The notes below the pieces were generated by a model, which searched no databases, was not told where the DNA came from, and saw only the letters and a program-made list of their open reading frames with translations. From a virus: a DNA stretch of 64,000 bases. Positions 1 to 7,253 of the stretch are shown here, piece after piece. A program made the position numbers and the translations under genes. The stretch is from positions 1 through 64,000 of the IMG/VR virus record IMGVR_UViG_3300010885_075474, one strand, 5' to 3'. Numbering within the stretch: the stretch's first letter is position 1; each line of letters begins with the position of its first letter.

Positions 1-1
1 C

Positions 2-922
2 CAGCAGCCGCAAATGAAGATGATCGGGCTCACTGCAACGCCATTCCGGTTGCATAACCAGATAGACGGATCTTATCTCCGGATGCTGGATCGCAATTCC
101 GTGTACAACGGTTTTGCGCACATCATTCAGATCCAGGAAATCGCGCCGGATTATTGGAGCCCGATTCAATACTACAAAGAATCGCGCGATCAATCCATGC
201 TGAAATTAAAGGCCAATGGCAGCGATTTTACCGATCAATCCTTGGATGCTTACTCGCTGGCAGTTGAGCAGCGTGTTTTGGAAGCGATTGCGCACTATGG
301 CAAAAAGCCTAAACTGGTGTTTTTGCAATCAGTAGAGCAATGCGCTCGCCTATCCAGCAAAGTGAAAGGAGCAGCCTATGTTTCGGGAATGACGAAGAAA
401 AAGGAACGGGAAAAAATCATTCATGGCCTGAAGAAAGGAGTCATCCATACCGTGTTCAATGTGAACGTACTGGGTGTGGGATTCGATTACCCGGAATTAG
501 AGGTATTGATAGATGCCGTTCCTACGCTGTCATTGGCCCGCTATTACCAGAAAGTAGGCAGGCTCACCCGAGTATCCCCCGCCAAGCAATTTGGCACCAT
601 GGTGGATTTTGCGGGCAATGTGGAGCGGTTTGGTCGCGTTGAGGACTTGCGCATTGAGGAGTACAAGGGTGTTTGGAACGTGTATTCAGGAAACAAGCAG
701 CTTACCAACGTGAATATTGGTAATCAATTTCTGGTGAAAGTAAATCCCCCAAAGGAATTTGTGGACGCCATGATTCATTTCGGTAAGCATAAAGGGAAAA
801 AAATCAGCGAAGTTCCTTTGTCTTATCTTCAATGGATGTCAAAGGAATTGGACAAATCAAATCCAAAACTAATCGCCTATGTCAATATGTACCTGGGCTC
901 ATATAACAATTTAGCACAATGA
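2..922 (+). CDS. SF2 helicase, C-terminal part (5' end outside window)
   Basis: The frame is open to the window edge, so the Met at base 14 is probably internal and the Walker A and DEAH motifs lie upstream. Seen, counting from that Met: IGLTATPFR (motif III-like, residues 4-12), VGFDYPELEVLID (motif V, 155-167) and YYQKVGRLTR (motif VI with arginine finger, 178-187). These are typical of DEAD/DEAH-type ATP-dependent DNA helicases such as the restriction-helicase-like proteins of phages. The last 50 residues contain FGKHKGKKISEVPLSYLQW, resembling the small DUF3820-type module found at the C-terminus of some phage nucleases and helicases. Its stop overlaps the next start by 4 bases (ATGA), so they are co-translated. 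A role in phage DNA replication or recombination is inferred. Confidence 0.85.
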   Translation, partial: QQPQMKMIGLTATPFRLHNQIDGSYLRMLDRNSVYNGFAHIIQIQEIAPDYWSPIQYYKESRDQSMLKLKANGSDFTDQSLDAYSLAVEQRVLEAIAHYGKKPKLVFLQSVEQCARLSSKVKGAAYVSGMTKKKEREKIIHGLKKGVIHTVFNVNVLGVGFDYPELEVLIDAVPTLSLARYYQKVGRLTRVSPAKQFGTMVDFAGNVERFGRVEDLRIEEYKGVWNVYSGNKQLTNVNIGNQFLVKVNPPKEFVDAMIHFGKHKGKKISEVPLSYLQWMSKELDKSNPKLIAYVNMYLGSYNNLAQ

Positions 923-1161
923 GCAAAACAGTGATGGAGTTTCTGAATGATCTGCCGCCTGATGTACGAGAAAAGGCGCTGAATAATCTGAATCAAAATC
1001 AGGAAATGCCGGTAGAAAACATGCAGGAGGCTTTAATTGAAGCTTTTGATTGGGAAGACGGAAAAGATGGCCCGTTTTACTGGGCAAGCGTATGGCTTGA
1101 ATATTATAAGGAAAGCAACGAAAACCTGAATAAAAAACCTAAATTTAATCTTGATCTATGA
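919..1161 (+). CDS. Small protein sharing a domain with the protein at 6596-7252
   Basis: 80 residues, starting in the ATGA overlap with the helicase gene. Function not recognised. By eye it is paralogous to residues 82-147 of the protein at 6596-7252: both begin with KTV(M/L)E(F/W)L, have LP-x3-R-x3-(L/I)-x-N-x-N, then an A(L/I)xxAFxW(E) segment and a YW-containing end. This looks like a small helical module of about 65 residues used twice by this phage. It ends in a short basic tail. No catalytic motif, signal peptide or membrane segment is visible. Confidence 0.8.
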   Translation: MSKTVMEFLNDLPPDVREKALNNLNQNQEMPVENMQEALIEAFDWEDGKDGPFYWASVWLEYYKESNENLNKKPKFNLDL

Positions 1162-1406
1162 AAAAAGGAGATCCTTTCTTGATCCTGAAACGCGAACGCG
1201 ATGCTGAAGGACGCGAACGCGAAACATTTATCGGCCAGACTCCCACGGAAGAACGCGCCGAGGAAATTGCTAAAGATATTTTGCGGCGCAATACGGGCCA
1301 AAAAAAATTTGGCAAAAAAAATTTGGCAAAAAAACATACGACACCTACACCGAATTCGGCGCCAATAAACCAGATGGCGGATCGGTTCAGGTGGATATCT
1401 TTTTGA
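1158..1406 (+). CDS. Hypothetical protein, apparently frameshifted by a 14-bp duplication
   Basis: 82 residues as read, starting in a 4-base overlap with the previous stop. The N-terminal half (charged, with TEERAEEIAKDILRR) looks like normal coding sequence; after residue about 59 the reading becomes Thr/Pro-rich and runs 39 bases short of the next gene. In the -1 frame the sequence from 1334 reads TYDTYTEFGANKPDGG and stops at 1456, overlapping the next start (1453) as ATGA, like the surrounding genes. Removing one copy of the tandem 14-bp repeat at 1300-1327 fuses both halves into a 94-residue protein. A -1 slip on A_AAA_AAA at 1328-1334 would also restore the frame (99 residues). Function unknown. 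Confidence 0.65.
   Translation: MKKGDPFLILKRERDAEGRERETFIGQTPTEERAEEIAKDILRRNTGQKKFGKKNLAKKHTTPTPNSAPINQMADRFRWISF
1300..1327. repeat. 14-bp tandem duplication causing a frameshift
   Basis: Two adjacent perfect copies of A8-TTT-GGC (1300-1313 and 1314-1327), followed by a third A7 run at 1328-1334. Fourteen is not a multiple of three, so the duplication shifts the frame of the gene at 1158. The single-copy form would give one continuous ORF ending in the usual ATGA overlap. Replication slippage, assembly error, or a compensated slippery site are all possible. Confidence 0.9.
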
Positions 1407-1452
1407 AATCGGAATCGATTGTGGACGATTACAAAGACGAGATCCCTAGCTT

Positions 1453-1740
1453 ATGACCTGGAAAATTTTTATCATGCTGGTGTGGTGTTCATTCAGCGCC
1501 CAGTTTGATGTGGCCAACCATATCATTACCAGATTAGTTGATGGCGATAGCATACGACACGCGATCATGGGATCGCCGCTTTTTTCTATGTACGCCTGGC
1601 ATGGCGAAATATTGGGCGAAGGTTATAAATTTGCGATCACCGGATTGGTTTGGGATTTTTTGATTTTCAGATCGATCTGGATAGCAGCGAAAATCAAATC
1701 AGTTTCAAATCCAAAAATTTTAGACGATGGAAGACCGTAA
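1453..1740 (+). CDS. Small hydrophobic (membrane-associated) hypothetical protein
   Basis: 95 residues. The N-terminus (MTWKIFIMLVWCSFSAQF) is a hydrophobic stretch that could be a signal anchor, and a second hydrophobic segment occurs around residues 62-80 (ITGLVWDFLIFRSIWIAAK). Two weak membrane segments separated by about 40 residues suggest a small inner-membrane protein. The middle contains His residues (RHAIMG, YAWHGEI). The family is not recognised. Its start overlaps the reconstructed upstream stop by 4 bases and its stop overlaps the next start by 14 bases. Confidence 0.65.
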   Translation: MTWKIFIMLVWCSFSAQFDVANHIITRLVDGDSIRHAIMGSPLFSMYAWHGEILGEGYKFAITGLVWDFLIFRSIWIAAKIKSVSNPKILDDGRP

Positions 1741-1951
1741 TCTGAACTATGACGAACTGCAAAAAACGAAGTCAACACTCACCAAGCAAATCCAGGCTTA
1801 TCGGAACGAATTGGATAACCGGAAAAACATGACAGTTGCGCAAGCGCATTTGCTGATGAAAGTGATTGGAGCCGCAGAAAACGAATTGAGAATGTACGAC
1901 GAGGAAATCCAGAACTACAACGACCCAGAGGAGCGCAACTTGCGCCTGTAA
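1727..1951 (+). CDS. Short coiled-coil hypothetical protein
   Basis: 74 residues, highly charged and almost entirely helical by inspection, with heptad-like spacing (LTKQIQAYRNELDNRK and AAENELRMYDEEIQNY) broken once by a Thr-Val-Ala segment. This is a two-helix coiled-coil hairpin layout. No enzymatic motif. Overlaps the preceding gene by 14 bases. Function not recognised. Confidence 0.7.
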   Translation: MEDRNLNYDELQKTKSTLTKQIQAYRNELDNRKNMTVAQAHLLMKVIGAAENELRMYDEEIQNYNDPEERNLRL

Positions 1952-1975
1952 CTTTTGTCACTAAATTTTAACAAT

Positions 1976-2377
1976 ATGTTTGAAACAATCTTAATGCTGG
2001 TCGCAGAAAAAGCCAGCAATCCAGCGCTTCAGAACATTCAAGACTTGGATCTGCTTCGCCAAGAAAATTGGGCCACCGTTCAGCGCCAAGCAATCAGCCT
2101 GGAAAATCTTCTCAATCCAAACCTCGACCATGAGCAAATCGCCGAAAACTGGGTGAGCAACCTGGTGCGCGGTAAATTGGAGGTGCCAGAAGAAAAAGCA
2201 TTCCAGAAAGCCAAGGCAGATGCCGTTGAGACTTTCGCTCAAACCGGAGTAAACCAAGCCTGCAAAGATGCCATTGAGAATCTTTTTAATTTTCTCTATG
2301 AGGCGCTTAAATCAGAGGTAGCGTATCAGAATGCCCTTGCGGCACTGAAACCCGCTCCTGGAGGCGTACAGGGATAA
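1976..2377 (+). CDS. Hypothetical protein, last gene of the left plus-strand unit
   Basis: 133 residues from the ATG at 1976. A TTG 21 bases upstream is also in frame, but the ATG is preferred because it follows an A/T-rich leader (CTAAATTTTAACAAT) like the leaders at 60613, 62240 and 63377. The protein is acidic and helical, with a hydrophobic N-terminus (MFETILMLVAEKA) and a Pro-Gly-rich end. The family is not recognised. A strong hairpin terminator lies 22 bases after the stop, so this is the promoter-distal gene of the unit. Confidence 0.75.
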   Translation: MFETILMLVAEKASNPALQNIQDLDLLRQENWATVQRQAISLENLLNPNLDHEQIAENWVSNLVRGKLEVPEEKAFQKAKADAVETFAQTGVNQACKDAIENLFNFLYEALKSEVAYQNALAALKPAPGGVQG

Positions 2378-2398
2378 TCCTGCCAATTTATTCGATTG

Positions 2399-2433
2399 AA
2401 AAATCCTGCTTTGGTATCCAAGGCGGGATTTTT
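2399..2433. terminator. Bidirectional intrinsic terminator between convergent genes
   Basis: Stem AAAAATCCTGC (from 2399) pairs with GCGGGATTTTT (to 2433) with one T-G wobble and a loop of about 10 bases. On the plus strand it runs into T-rich sequence; on the minus strand the reverse complement also ends in TTTTT. It sits between the stop at 2377 (+) and the stop at 2488 (-). Confidence 0.75.
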
Positions 2434-2453
2434 TATTTTTCGGCATTCTTTTT

Positions 2454-2487
2454 AGAAAGCCATTCCAGCACATCGGGATGGCTTTCT
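2454..2487 (+). terminator. Second hairpin at the convergent junction
   Basis: AGAAAGCCATTCC (2454-2466) pairs with GGGATGGCTTTCT (2475-2487) over 13 pairs including one wobble, with an 8-base loop. It is followed on the plus strand by TTAGTTTAG, and its right arm abuts the stop codon of the minus-strand radical SAM gene. It probably backs up the first terminator or protects the 3' end of the minus transcript. Confidence 0.6.
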
Positions 2488-3486
2488 TTAGTTTAGATCG
2501 GGATTAAAGGGAGGATATCCGGGGAATAAAGACAGGGTAGGTTCAGGCTTTTTGTATCCAGAGCCAAAATATTCTTCAAATGGAATTTTCATGTAACACC
2601 GGCGAATAACCCAAGTCTGAAAAGCCTTGATATTTGAATCTGCATTTTGAATGTCATACACCATCGGGTATGGCCGAAGTCCTATTTTAACCATCCGATC
2701 AAAACGCTCCCATACATCCGCCGTCAGCCCTTTCTGCCAATAGTTGCATAGGAAATATACCATTATTTCATCTGGCTTTATACCCGAATCAGTAAGATAC
2801 TTGATGCCTCTAAAAAATCTACCGGCATCGCGCAGATTATCCCATGCCGTATAAATACGGCGACGAGCAAAAGCATCGTCATAGTATTTCATTCGAGCCA
2901 ATACTTGTGCAGATTCTTTGTCAAAAAGACGGATATTGATGCCTTGGGAAAAGCACACCTTAAAACCGCCAGCAATAATCTGTTCGGATTTTTCTCGCCA
3001 ATCAGACTGGCCAAAAAAATCATTATCCAGCAAAAGCAGATTCTTTGGGAATCCTTCACCCCGCCATATCTGCTCAATACTATTCACGCTCTTGTTTTTG
3101 CCTTCCTTTTCGGGAACCACGCAAAACTTACAACGAAGACGGCACCCTCTTTGAGAAAAACCGATTGAGTTTTTAAAATCAGGATATATTGAATAGTCGT
3201 AAATATCTGGGTAATCACCTGTAAAATCCTCAACAGTCCATTTTTCACCACTACCAGTCCCACCAATCTTTGCGTGTGGAAAGTGCGATCTAAATAATTT
3301 TATCTTCTTGTCCGACGTGCTGAATATTGCAGATCCGAAAACCAAATCGTAATCAGGTTCAAAAATGGATCGCTTTACTGTATCTTGAAATATAACCTCG
3401 TGTCCATTTGCTTTGTAAAAGTGCGACAACTTCATCAAAGCAAGATTGGGCAATTTGCCATCAATTTGAGTTAAACGAATTTTCAT
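2488..3486 (-). CDS. Radical SAM domain protein
   Basis: 332 residues from the ATG at 3486; the frame is open to 3579 but that would overrun the upstream gene. The 4Fe-4S/SAM-binding motif CxxxCxxC is Cys115, Cys119, Cys122 (sequence CRLRCKFC), preceded by GFSQRG as in methylthiotransferase-like radical SAM proteins. Residues 1-95 (MKIRLTQIDGKLPNLALMK, then YKANGHEV and LVFGSAIFS) resemble the Rossmann-like B12-binding-type domain that precedes many radical SAM barrels, but no DxHxxG cobalamin motif is visible. The substrate cannot be inferred; nucleic-acid or peptide modification are options. A 12-base A-rich leader element lies just upstream. Confidence 0.85.
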   Translation of the reverse strand: MKIRLTQIDGKLPNLALMKLSHFYKANGHEVIFQDTVKRSIFEPDYDLVFGSAIFSTSDKKIKLFRSHFPHAKIGGTGSGEKWTVEDFTGDYPDIYDYSIYPDFKNSIGFSQRGCRLRCKFCVVPEKEGKNKSVNSIEQIWRGEGFPKNLLLLDNDFFGQSDWREKSEQIIAGGFKVCFSQGINIRLFDKESAQVLARMKYYDDAFARRRIYTAWDNLRDAGRFFRGIKYLTDSGIKPDEIMVYFLCNYWQKGLTADVWERFDRMVKIGLRPYPMVYDIQNADSNIKAFQTWVIRRCYMKIPFEEYFGSGYKKPEPTLSLFPGYPPFNPDLN

Positions 3487-3496
3487 TTTTCTGATT

Positions 3497-3508
3497 TTTT
3501 GATTTAAA
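3497..3508 (-). promoter_or_regulatory. A-rich leader element TTTAAATCAAAA
   Basis: The 12-mer TTTAAATCAAAA on the minus strand lies 10 bases upstream of the radical SAM start. The identical 12-mer precedes the genes starting at 40611 and 58984. No Shine-Dalgarno sequence is present, so this may be a translation-enhancing leader of the Bacteroidota type. Confidence 0.45.
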
Positions 3509-4040
3509 TTCCCGTAATTTGCCGCCACCAAGCCAGCCCCACCGTTGACACGTTCCAATGGCATCGATTCGCATGCCAAAACTTCTCGGCAACACCCATC
3601 CGCTCAAATTCCAGCATCACATCCCGGATCTTTTTGCCATGGCCGACGCGCCGGAACAGCGCTTTTTCCGTGATAAAGCCATGCTCATTCAAAGTTGCGT
3701 CTACAAGGCAGATAAACAGCTGGCCATTCCTGGTGCGCAGAATGATCTCCCAGGAGAGATAGTAAAAATCCAGCATTTTCTGCAATCCAATTTGCCATTC
3801 TCGGATTTTTGCCTTGCTGGGCTCCACGGTCCTGTCAAAAAGATCATCCACGTCCGCAGATATGCAGACTTCAATCGGAAATTCCGGCAATCCGATTCGA
3901 TCCCACGCTCGCTTCAGCGACGTAGTGCGCCGGAAGCGGAACGAGGAATGGTCCTCGTAGTTTTTCGGGAGATCCTCGCCCACAAACTCGTAAATGCCGT
4001 GATCGTCCAATTTCTTTTTCACAACTTTCAGAACTTTCAA
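3504..4040 (-). CDS. Hypothetical protein with a possible C-terminal winged-helix segment
   Basis: 178 residues. The N-terminal half contains RFRRTTSLKRAWDRIGLPEFPIE and an acidic DVDDLFD. The C-terminal part (LNEHGFITEKALFRRVGHGKKIRDVMLEFERMGVAEKF) has the helix-turn-helix plus wing layout often found in small phage DNA-binding proteins, with a Trp-rich tail. The family is not recognised. It is encoded between a winged-helix protein and the radical SAM protein in a three-gene minus-strand unit; a regulatory or replication-accessory role is only a guess. Confidence 0.65.
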   Translation of the reverse strand: MKVLKVVKKKLDDHGIYEFVGEDLPKNYEDHSSFRFRRTTSLKRAWDRIGLPEFPIEVCISADVDDLFDRTVEPSKAKIREWQIGLQKMLDFYYLSWEIILRTRNGQLFICLVDATLNEHGFITEKALFRRVGHGKKIRDVMLEFERMGVAEKFWHANRCHWNVSTVGLAWWRQITGI

Positions 4041-4172
4041 TTTTTAGTGAAAATAGTGCGCAGTAGGTTCTGGGAAAAGGAAGGGAAAGGGAAAAGTTTC
4101 GAGATAAGGTATAAATGTCCCTTATTCTTTGTTCCCAGGTTTTTTTTGGGTAAAAAAAAGGTGATTTTGCCG

Positions 4173-4904
4173 TCATTTTACCCGAATGGTTTTGAAGAAA
4201 AATTCGTTGGCCTCCACCAGGTTTGCCAATTGAATATTCAGTTCCCCGCCCACTAACCGGAAGCATTTCCCAGGTATGTTGGTGTGTGCTTCCTGGGCTT
4301 CGCGCAGCGCTCCCATTTCCTCGTAGCCGCAAAATATTCCAAGCGGAAGTAAATTCTCCTTGTTGGTAATCAGCCCCGATTGTGAGCCGTTCTGGCGCAT
4401 TCTGGAGGCTTCGCTTTTTGATACCTGAAAAGTTGTTTCTAAAATTGACAAAGAAAGCGGAACGGTTGAATCTACCCCCCCTTTGAGTGAGGCTCCATCG
4501 TCCTTCCTTTGTTTCTTCAACTTTCTTTTCAGGCCCATGGCTGCGAAGCCAACTAAGGCGCCGGAAATAAAATTGCGCCACGACTCTTTACCAAAGAGTG
4601 CGTAGTCGGGAATCTTCACTACTTGTTCCCGCTGCTTTAATCTGTTGCCGTATTTAAATTTGAAAAATTTGGCCCCGCGCAAATAACAGTACCCAGCGCG
4701 ATCCTGGCCGATCCATCCATGATGGATGAGGAGAGAGATGTATTCTTTAATCTGGTATTCCGAAAAATCCTCCGTTAAGGCAGAAATTTCAGAAAAAGCG
4801 AATCTGCCTGAAGTTTTTTGCTTCAGGATGAAGAACATTCGCGCAGCATTGCGCAACTTTGTGTCCTTCTTTAGTGTTCGCAATGTCCATAAAGATACAT
4901 TCAT
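4173..4904 (-). CDS. Winged-helix DNA-binding protein (regulator or replication accessory)
   Basis: 243 residues. Residues 1-75 form a convincing winged-helix: LRNAARMFFILKQ, then FAFSEISALTEDFSEYQIKE (recognition-helix region) and LLIHHGWIG followed by a YCYLRG wing. A linker (ALVGFAAMGLKRKLKKQRK) joins it to a second possible HTH (LSILETTFQVSKSEASRMR, about 151-170). Two DNA-binding-like segments suggest a transcription factor or an initiator/helicase-loader-like protein. It is the first gene of the minus-strand unit, divergent from the operon at 5097, so it could bind the shared intergenic region. That link is inference. Confidence 0.65.
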   Translation of the reverse strand: MNVSLWTLRTLKKDTKLRNAARMFFILKQKTSGRFAFSEISALTEDFSEYQIKEYISLLIHHGWIGQDRAGYCYLRGAKFFKFKYGNRLKQREQVVKIPDYALFGKESWRNFISGALVGFAAMGLKRKLKKQRKDDGASLKGGVDSTVPLSLSILETTFQVSKSEASRMRQNGSQSGLITNKENLLPLGIFCGYEEMGALREAQEAHTNIPGKCFRLVGGELNIQLANLVEANEFFFKTIRVK

Positions 4905-4956
4905 ACGGCGAAGGTAAATTCAATTTTTGAATTTTCCAACGCCAAAAGATCAATTT

Positions 4957-4989
4957 AACGATCTCGATGCAAATTGGGATCGTTTTTTT
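4957..4989 (+). terminator. Intrinsic terminator-like hairpin in the divergent region
   Basis: AACGATC (4957-4963) pairs with GATCGTT (4978-4984), followed by a run of seven T on the plus strand. It lies upstream of the plus-strand promoter at 5039 and would stop stray plus-strand transcription antisense to the 2488-4904 unit. Confidence 0.55.
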
Positions 4990-5038
4990 ATGTCACTACA
5001 TATAGTAATTAAAAATATTCCAAATAGTCCTTGTTTTA

Positions 5039-5070
5039 TTTGGCAGCCCTGTAACTGCACTTTACCTTTG
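5039..5070 (+). promoter_or_regulatory. Bacteroidota-type promoter with internal dyad operator
   Basis: -33 box TTTG (5039-5042), exactly 20 bases, then -7 box TACCTTTG (5063-5070), matching the Bacteroidota primary-sigma consensus TTTG/TAnnTTTG. The spacer holds the dyad GCAG-CCCTGTAA-CTGC (5043-5058), related to the dyads in the promoters at 17452-17483 (-) and 60275-60306 (+). Predicted transcription start near 5073; the operon's first ATG is at 5097. Confidence 0.8.
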
Positions 5071-5096
5071 TTGTATCATTAATAAATCCAATTAAC

Positions 5097-5537
5097 ATGG
5101 ATGCAAAACAGTTTGAAAATTATTTGGTCCAACACGACGCCTGTGTCCCAGCATACATTTGGGCTAAAGGAAAAAGTTTGGCCGAAGTATGGGAGCAATG
5201 CGAGCTAGGTGATTGGATGCTTTGGCTGCTGCAAGTAGCAGATTGCGAAATCCGGCTATTAACGGCTTACAAAGCCGCATGCGCCGAATTCGCAAGGCCT
5301 TATATGAAAGACGCGCGGAGCATTGCCGCGCTGGAAGCGGCGCATGCGTTTGGCCGCGGGGAAATATCTTCAGGCGATTTATCGGGCTCCGCCGCCGATT
5401 CCGCTGCCGCCGCCGCTGCCGCTGATGCCGCCGCCTCGGCGGCGGCCCGCTTTCAAATACTCAAAAAATGCGCGAATGCAATTCGCGCAGTCGTTTCCAC
5501 CGATAAAATTCACGAAATCATAAGCAACAATGGATAA
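5097..5537 (+). CDS. Alanine-rich phage protein with GDWxLWLL motif
   Basis: 146 residues. The N-terminal part has the WEQCELGDWMLWLLQVAD motif, then AACAEFARPYM and an AxxFGRGE segment, then an Ala-rich stretch (about 98-118) with AAAAAAADAAASAAA, and ends KKCANAIRAVV. This arrangement is familiar from short phage and bacterial proteins annotated only as hypothetical or putative-immunity-like. The Ala-rich stretch is encoded by a GCC/GCN triplet-repeat tract at about 5390-5445, much more GC-rich than its surroundings. First gene after the 5039 promoter. Function unknown. Confidence 0.8.
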   Translation: MDAKQFENYLVQHDACVPAYIWAKGKSLAEVWEQCELGDWMLWLLQVADCEIRLLTAYKAACAEFARPYMKDARSIAALEAAHAFGRGEISSGDLSGSAADSAAAAAAADAAASAAARFQILKKCANAIRAVVSTDKIHEIISNNG

Positions 5538-5727
5538 ATTTAAGGAATTCAATGCGAACTGGGTGTGCGAGGTGTACTTTCAAAAAGGTTATGACGGCAA
5601 GCCGCATTACATGTTCATGGACCGTGACCGAATGATCACGATTTTCAAAAAAGCAATCAACCATTATTCTATATCCACCATCACCGCCAATAAGGTGAAA
5701 AAAGTGCTGGAAGAATGGAAAGCATGA
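5530..5727 (+). CDS. Small hypothetical protein
   Basis: 65 residues, overlapping the upstream stop by 8 bases. Contains an aromatic beta-like half (NWVCEVYFQKGYDGKPHYMFMD) followed by a basic helix (TANKVKKVLEEWKA). No recognised family or catalytic motif. Tight packing in the early operon supports translation. Confidence 0.7.
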   Translation: MDKFKEFNANWVCEVYFQKGYDGKPHYMFMDRDRMITIFKKAINHYSISTITANKVKKVLEEWKA

Positions 5728-6071
5728 TCTGGTTTGTTTATTCCGGCCAGTTGTACTCGGCCATCAAGACCCAGATGGATCTATCCGAAATTCAATTGCG
5801 CCTGCTGTTCGCAGTGCATTATATGCACGAGCCAGCAACAGCGAATCGTATCACGCTAATGGTAAGCACCAGCAAGAACCAAGGCGAGAAACGCGCAATG
5901 GTGCGCGACGTGCTGTCATCATTGCTTCAGCAAGGATTGCTCGCCACGGCAGATGGCCAGGGTACGGCATTGATTTATTTTGTCACGCCAAAGGGATTCG
6001 AAGCGATTGCTGAAGTTGCCCGGATCTGCCAAAGCACAATTCCGTTAATGTATCAAAAATTTTCAACATGA
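5724..6071 (+). CDS. MarR-like winged-helix protein
   Basis: 115 residues from the ATG at 5724, which gives the ATGA overlap typical of this operon; an ATG at 5715 is also in frame. Layout: helices (LSEIQLRLLFAVHYMHEP), helix-turn-helix (TANRITLMVSTSKNQGEKRAMVRDVLSSLLQQGLLA) and a two-strand wing (GTALIYFVTPKGFEAIAEV), matching small MarR/PadR-type regulators. It is the best candidate inside the early operon for binding the dyad shared by the three early promoters, but nothing in the sequence proves this. Confidence 0.7.
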   Translation: MIWFVYSGQLYSAIKTQMDLSEIQLRLLFAVHYMHEPATANRITLMVSTSKNQGEKRAMVRDVLSSLLQQGLLATADGQGTALIYFVTPKGFEAIAEVARICQSTIPLMYQKFST

Positions 6072-6409
6072 CAGACCTGGAACTATTAGATAAATATTGC
6101 GACACATGTGCCGAATTTATCCAGCCGTTAATTTTCAGAGAGGTTCAGAGCAGAGGACTATTGAGGATCGTAGATCACTTGGGAACCAAGGATCCTAAAA
6201 TGATGAAATCGCTGGTGAGAGGTCGGTTAGCAAGAATGGGGCGCTACATTGGTGATCCGGAGATTGAGCATATTGCTTCGATTGTGGATCGCCTGGAATA
6301 TCTGCGCAATCAGTTGAACGCAATCAGCATGACCGATGCAGTGAAAGTAAATGCGCTGGCCGATGAAATGAATCAACTATCTTCCAACCTTTTAAATTGG
6401 TACAAATGA
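6068..6409 (+). CDS. Helical hypothetical protein
   Basis: 113 residues, ATGA overlap with both neighbours. All-helical by appearance, with a central basic segment (SLVRGRLARMGRYIGDPEIEHI) and a C-terminal amphipathic helix (VNALADEMNQLSSNLLNW). Two Cys occur at the N-terminus (YCDTC). Family not recognised. Confidence 0.7.
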   Translation: MTDLELLDKYCDTCAEFIQPLIFREVQSRGLLRIVDHLGTKDPKMMKSLVRGRLARMGRYIGDPEIEHIASIVDRLEYLRNQLNAISMTDAVKVNALADEMNQLSSNLLNWYK

Positions 6410-6609
6410 CCAGACTTGACATCCTGATTGAAGTGACAGCAGAACTTGATCGCTTCAAAGAAAGACTTCAAACCGCAACGGCTGAAGAAAAGCAGAAGCG
6501 ACAATATTCAAGCAAAAAATACGCAGCGGCCAAACGCGCCGCATTCGACCTGAAAAACGTACTCACAAAACTCACTCAAGACACAAAATACCTATATGGA
6601 AACAAATGA
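6406..6609 (+). CDS. Small basic helical hypothetical protein
   Basis: 67 residues from the ATG at 6406 (4-base overlap); a TTG at 6397 is an alternative. Lys/Arg/Gln-rich amphipathic helices (ELDRFKERLQTATAEEKQK, KKYAAAKRAAFDLKNVLTK) give it a coiled-coil or nucleic-acid-binding character. Function not recognised. It overlaps the next gene by 14 bases. Confidence 0.65.
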   Translation: MTRLDILIEVTAELDRFKERLQTATAEEKQKRQYSSKKYAAAKRAAFDLKNVLTKLTQDTKYLYGNK

Positions 6610-7252
6610 TTTGATCAATCTTTTAACAGAAGAAATTGGGTCTGCAATTGAAAACGGTTTAAGCGAAGATTCTGCTATCTTGAGATATCAAGGGGGCGTT
6701 TTGCTCACTGTAAAGCAAGCAAGACAAATTTTGAATTGCTTAAATGGCGATACCGCTAAGGCCATCCCAGTTGCTGAATTGCCGCAGCAAGTTCCAAATC
6801 CAGAACCCCCAGTTGTTTCTTTGCCCCATGCACCGCAATCCAAAACGGTTTTAGAGTGGCTTCATATGCTGCCAGAACCGTATCGTAGCAGAGCCATTGC
6901 AAATGCCAATGAAAATAATGCTGAACTCAAAAGATTCACTTTGCAATATGCCATCCAAACCGCATTTGTTTGGGAAAACAGCCCTGAAGGCCACGATTAT
7001 TGGAGTGAGGTGTGCGATATGGCTGAAAATGCAGGTTTTGATACGTCAAATATCCCTTGGCCAGATAAGGCTGCTTGGGGAAATGCGCCTGAATGGGTAT
7101 TTGCCCGCGCGGTTGATAGTAATGGATGTTGCTATTTTTATGGCGTCTTTAATGTGGGTAATGGATATATGGCTGATGACTTGCCTTGTGGTAAAATTAC
7201 CGACATGACCGGCATTGATTGGGAAAAATCTTTGGAATTTAAACCGCAATAA
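6596..7252 (+). CDS. Two-module protein: paralogue of 919-1161 plus WxxAPxW module
   Basis: 218 residues. Residues 1-55 are an acidic N-terminus and 56-80 a Pro-rich linker. Residues 82-147 are paralogous to the protein at 919-1161. Residues 161-182 (WGNAPEWVFARAVDSNG, then CYFYG) belong to a W-x-x-A-P-x-W module that also occurs in the protein at 9098 and in the GroES-like protein at 56454. No catalytic residues are visible. Its role is unknown, but it links otherwise separate parts of the genome by shared modules. Confidence 0.75.
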   Translation: METNDLINLLTEEIGSAIENGLSEDSAILRYQGGVLLTVKQARQILNCLNGDTAKAIPVAELPQQVPNPEPPVVSLPHAPQSKTVLEWLHMLPEPYRSRAIANANENNAELKRFTLQYAIQTAFVWENSPEGHDYWSEVCDMAENAGFDTSNIPWPDKAAWGNAPEWVFARAVDSNGCCYFYGVFNVGNGYMADDLPCGKITDMTGIDWEKSLEFKPQ

Positions 7253-7253
7253 A

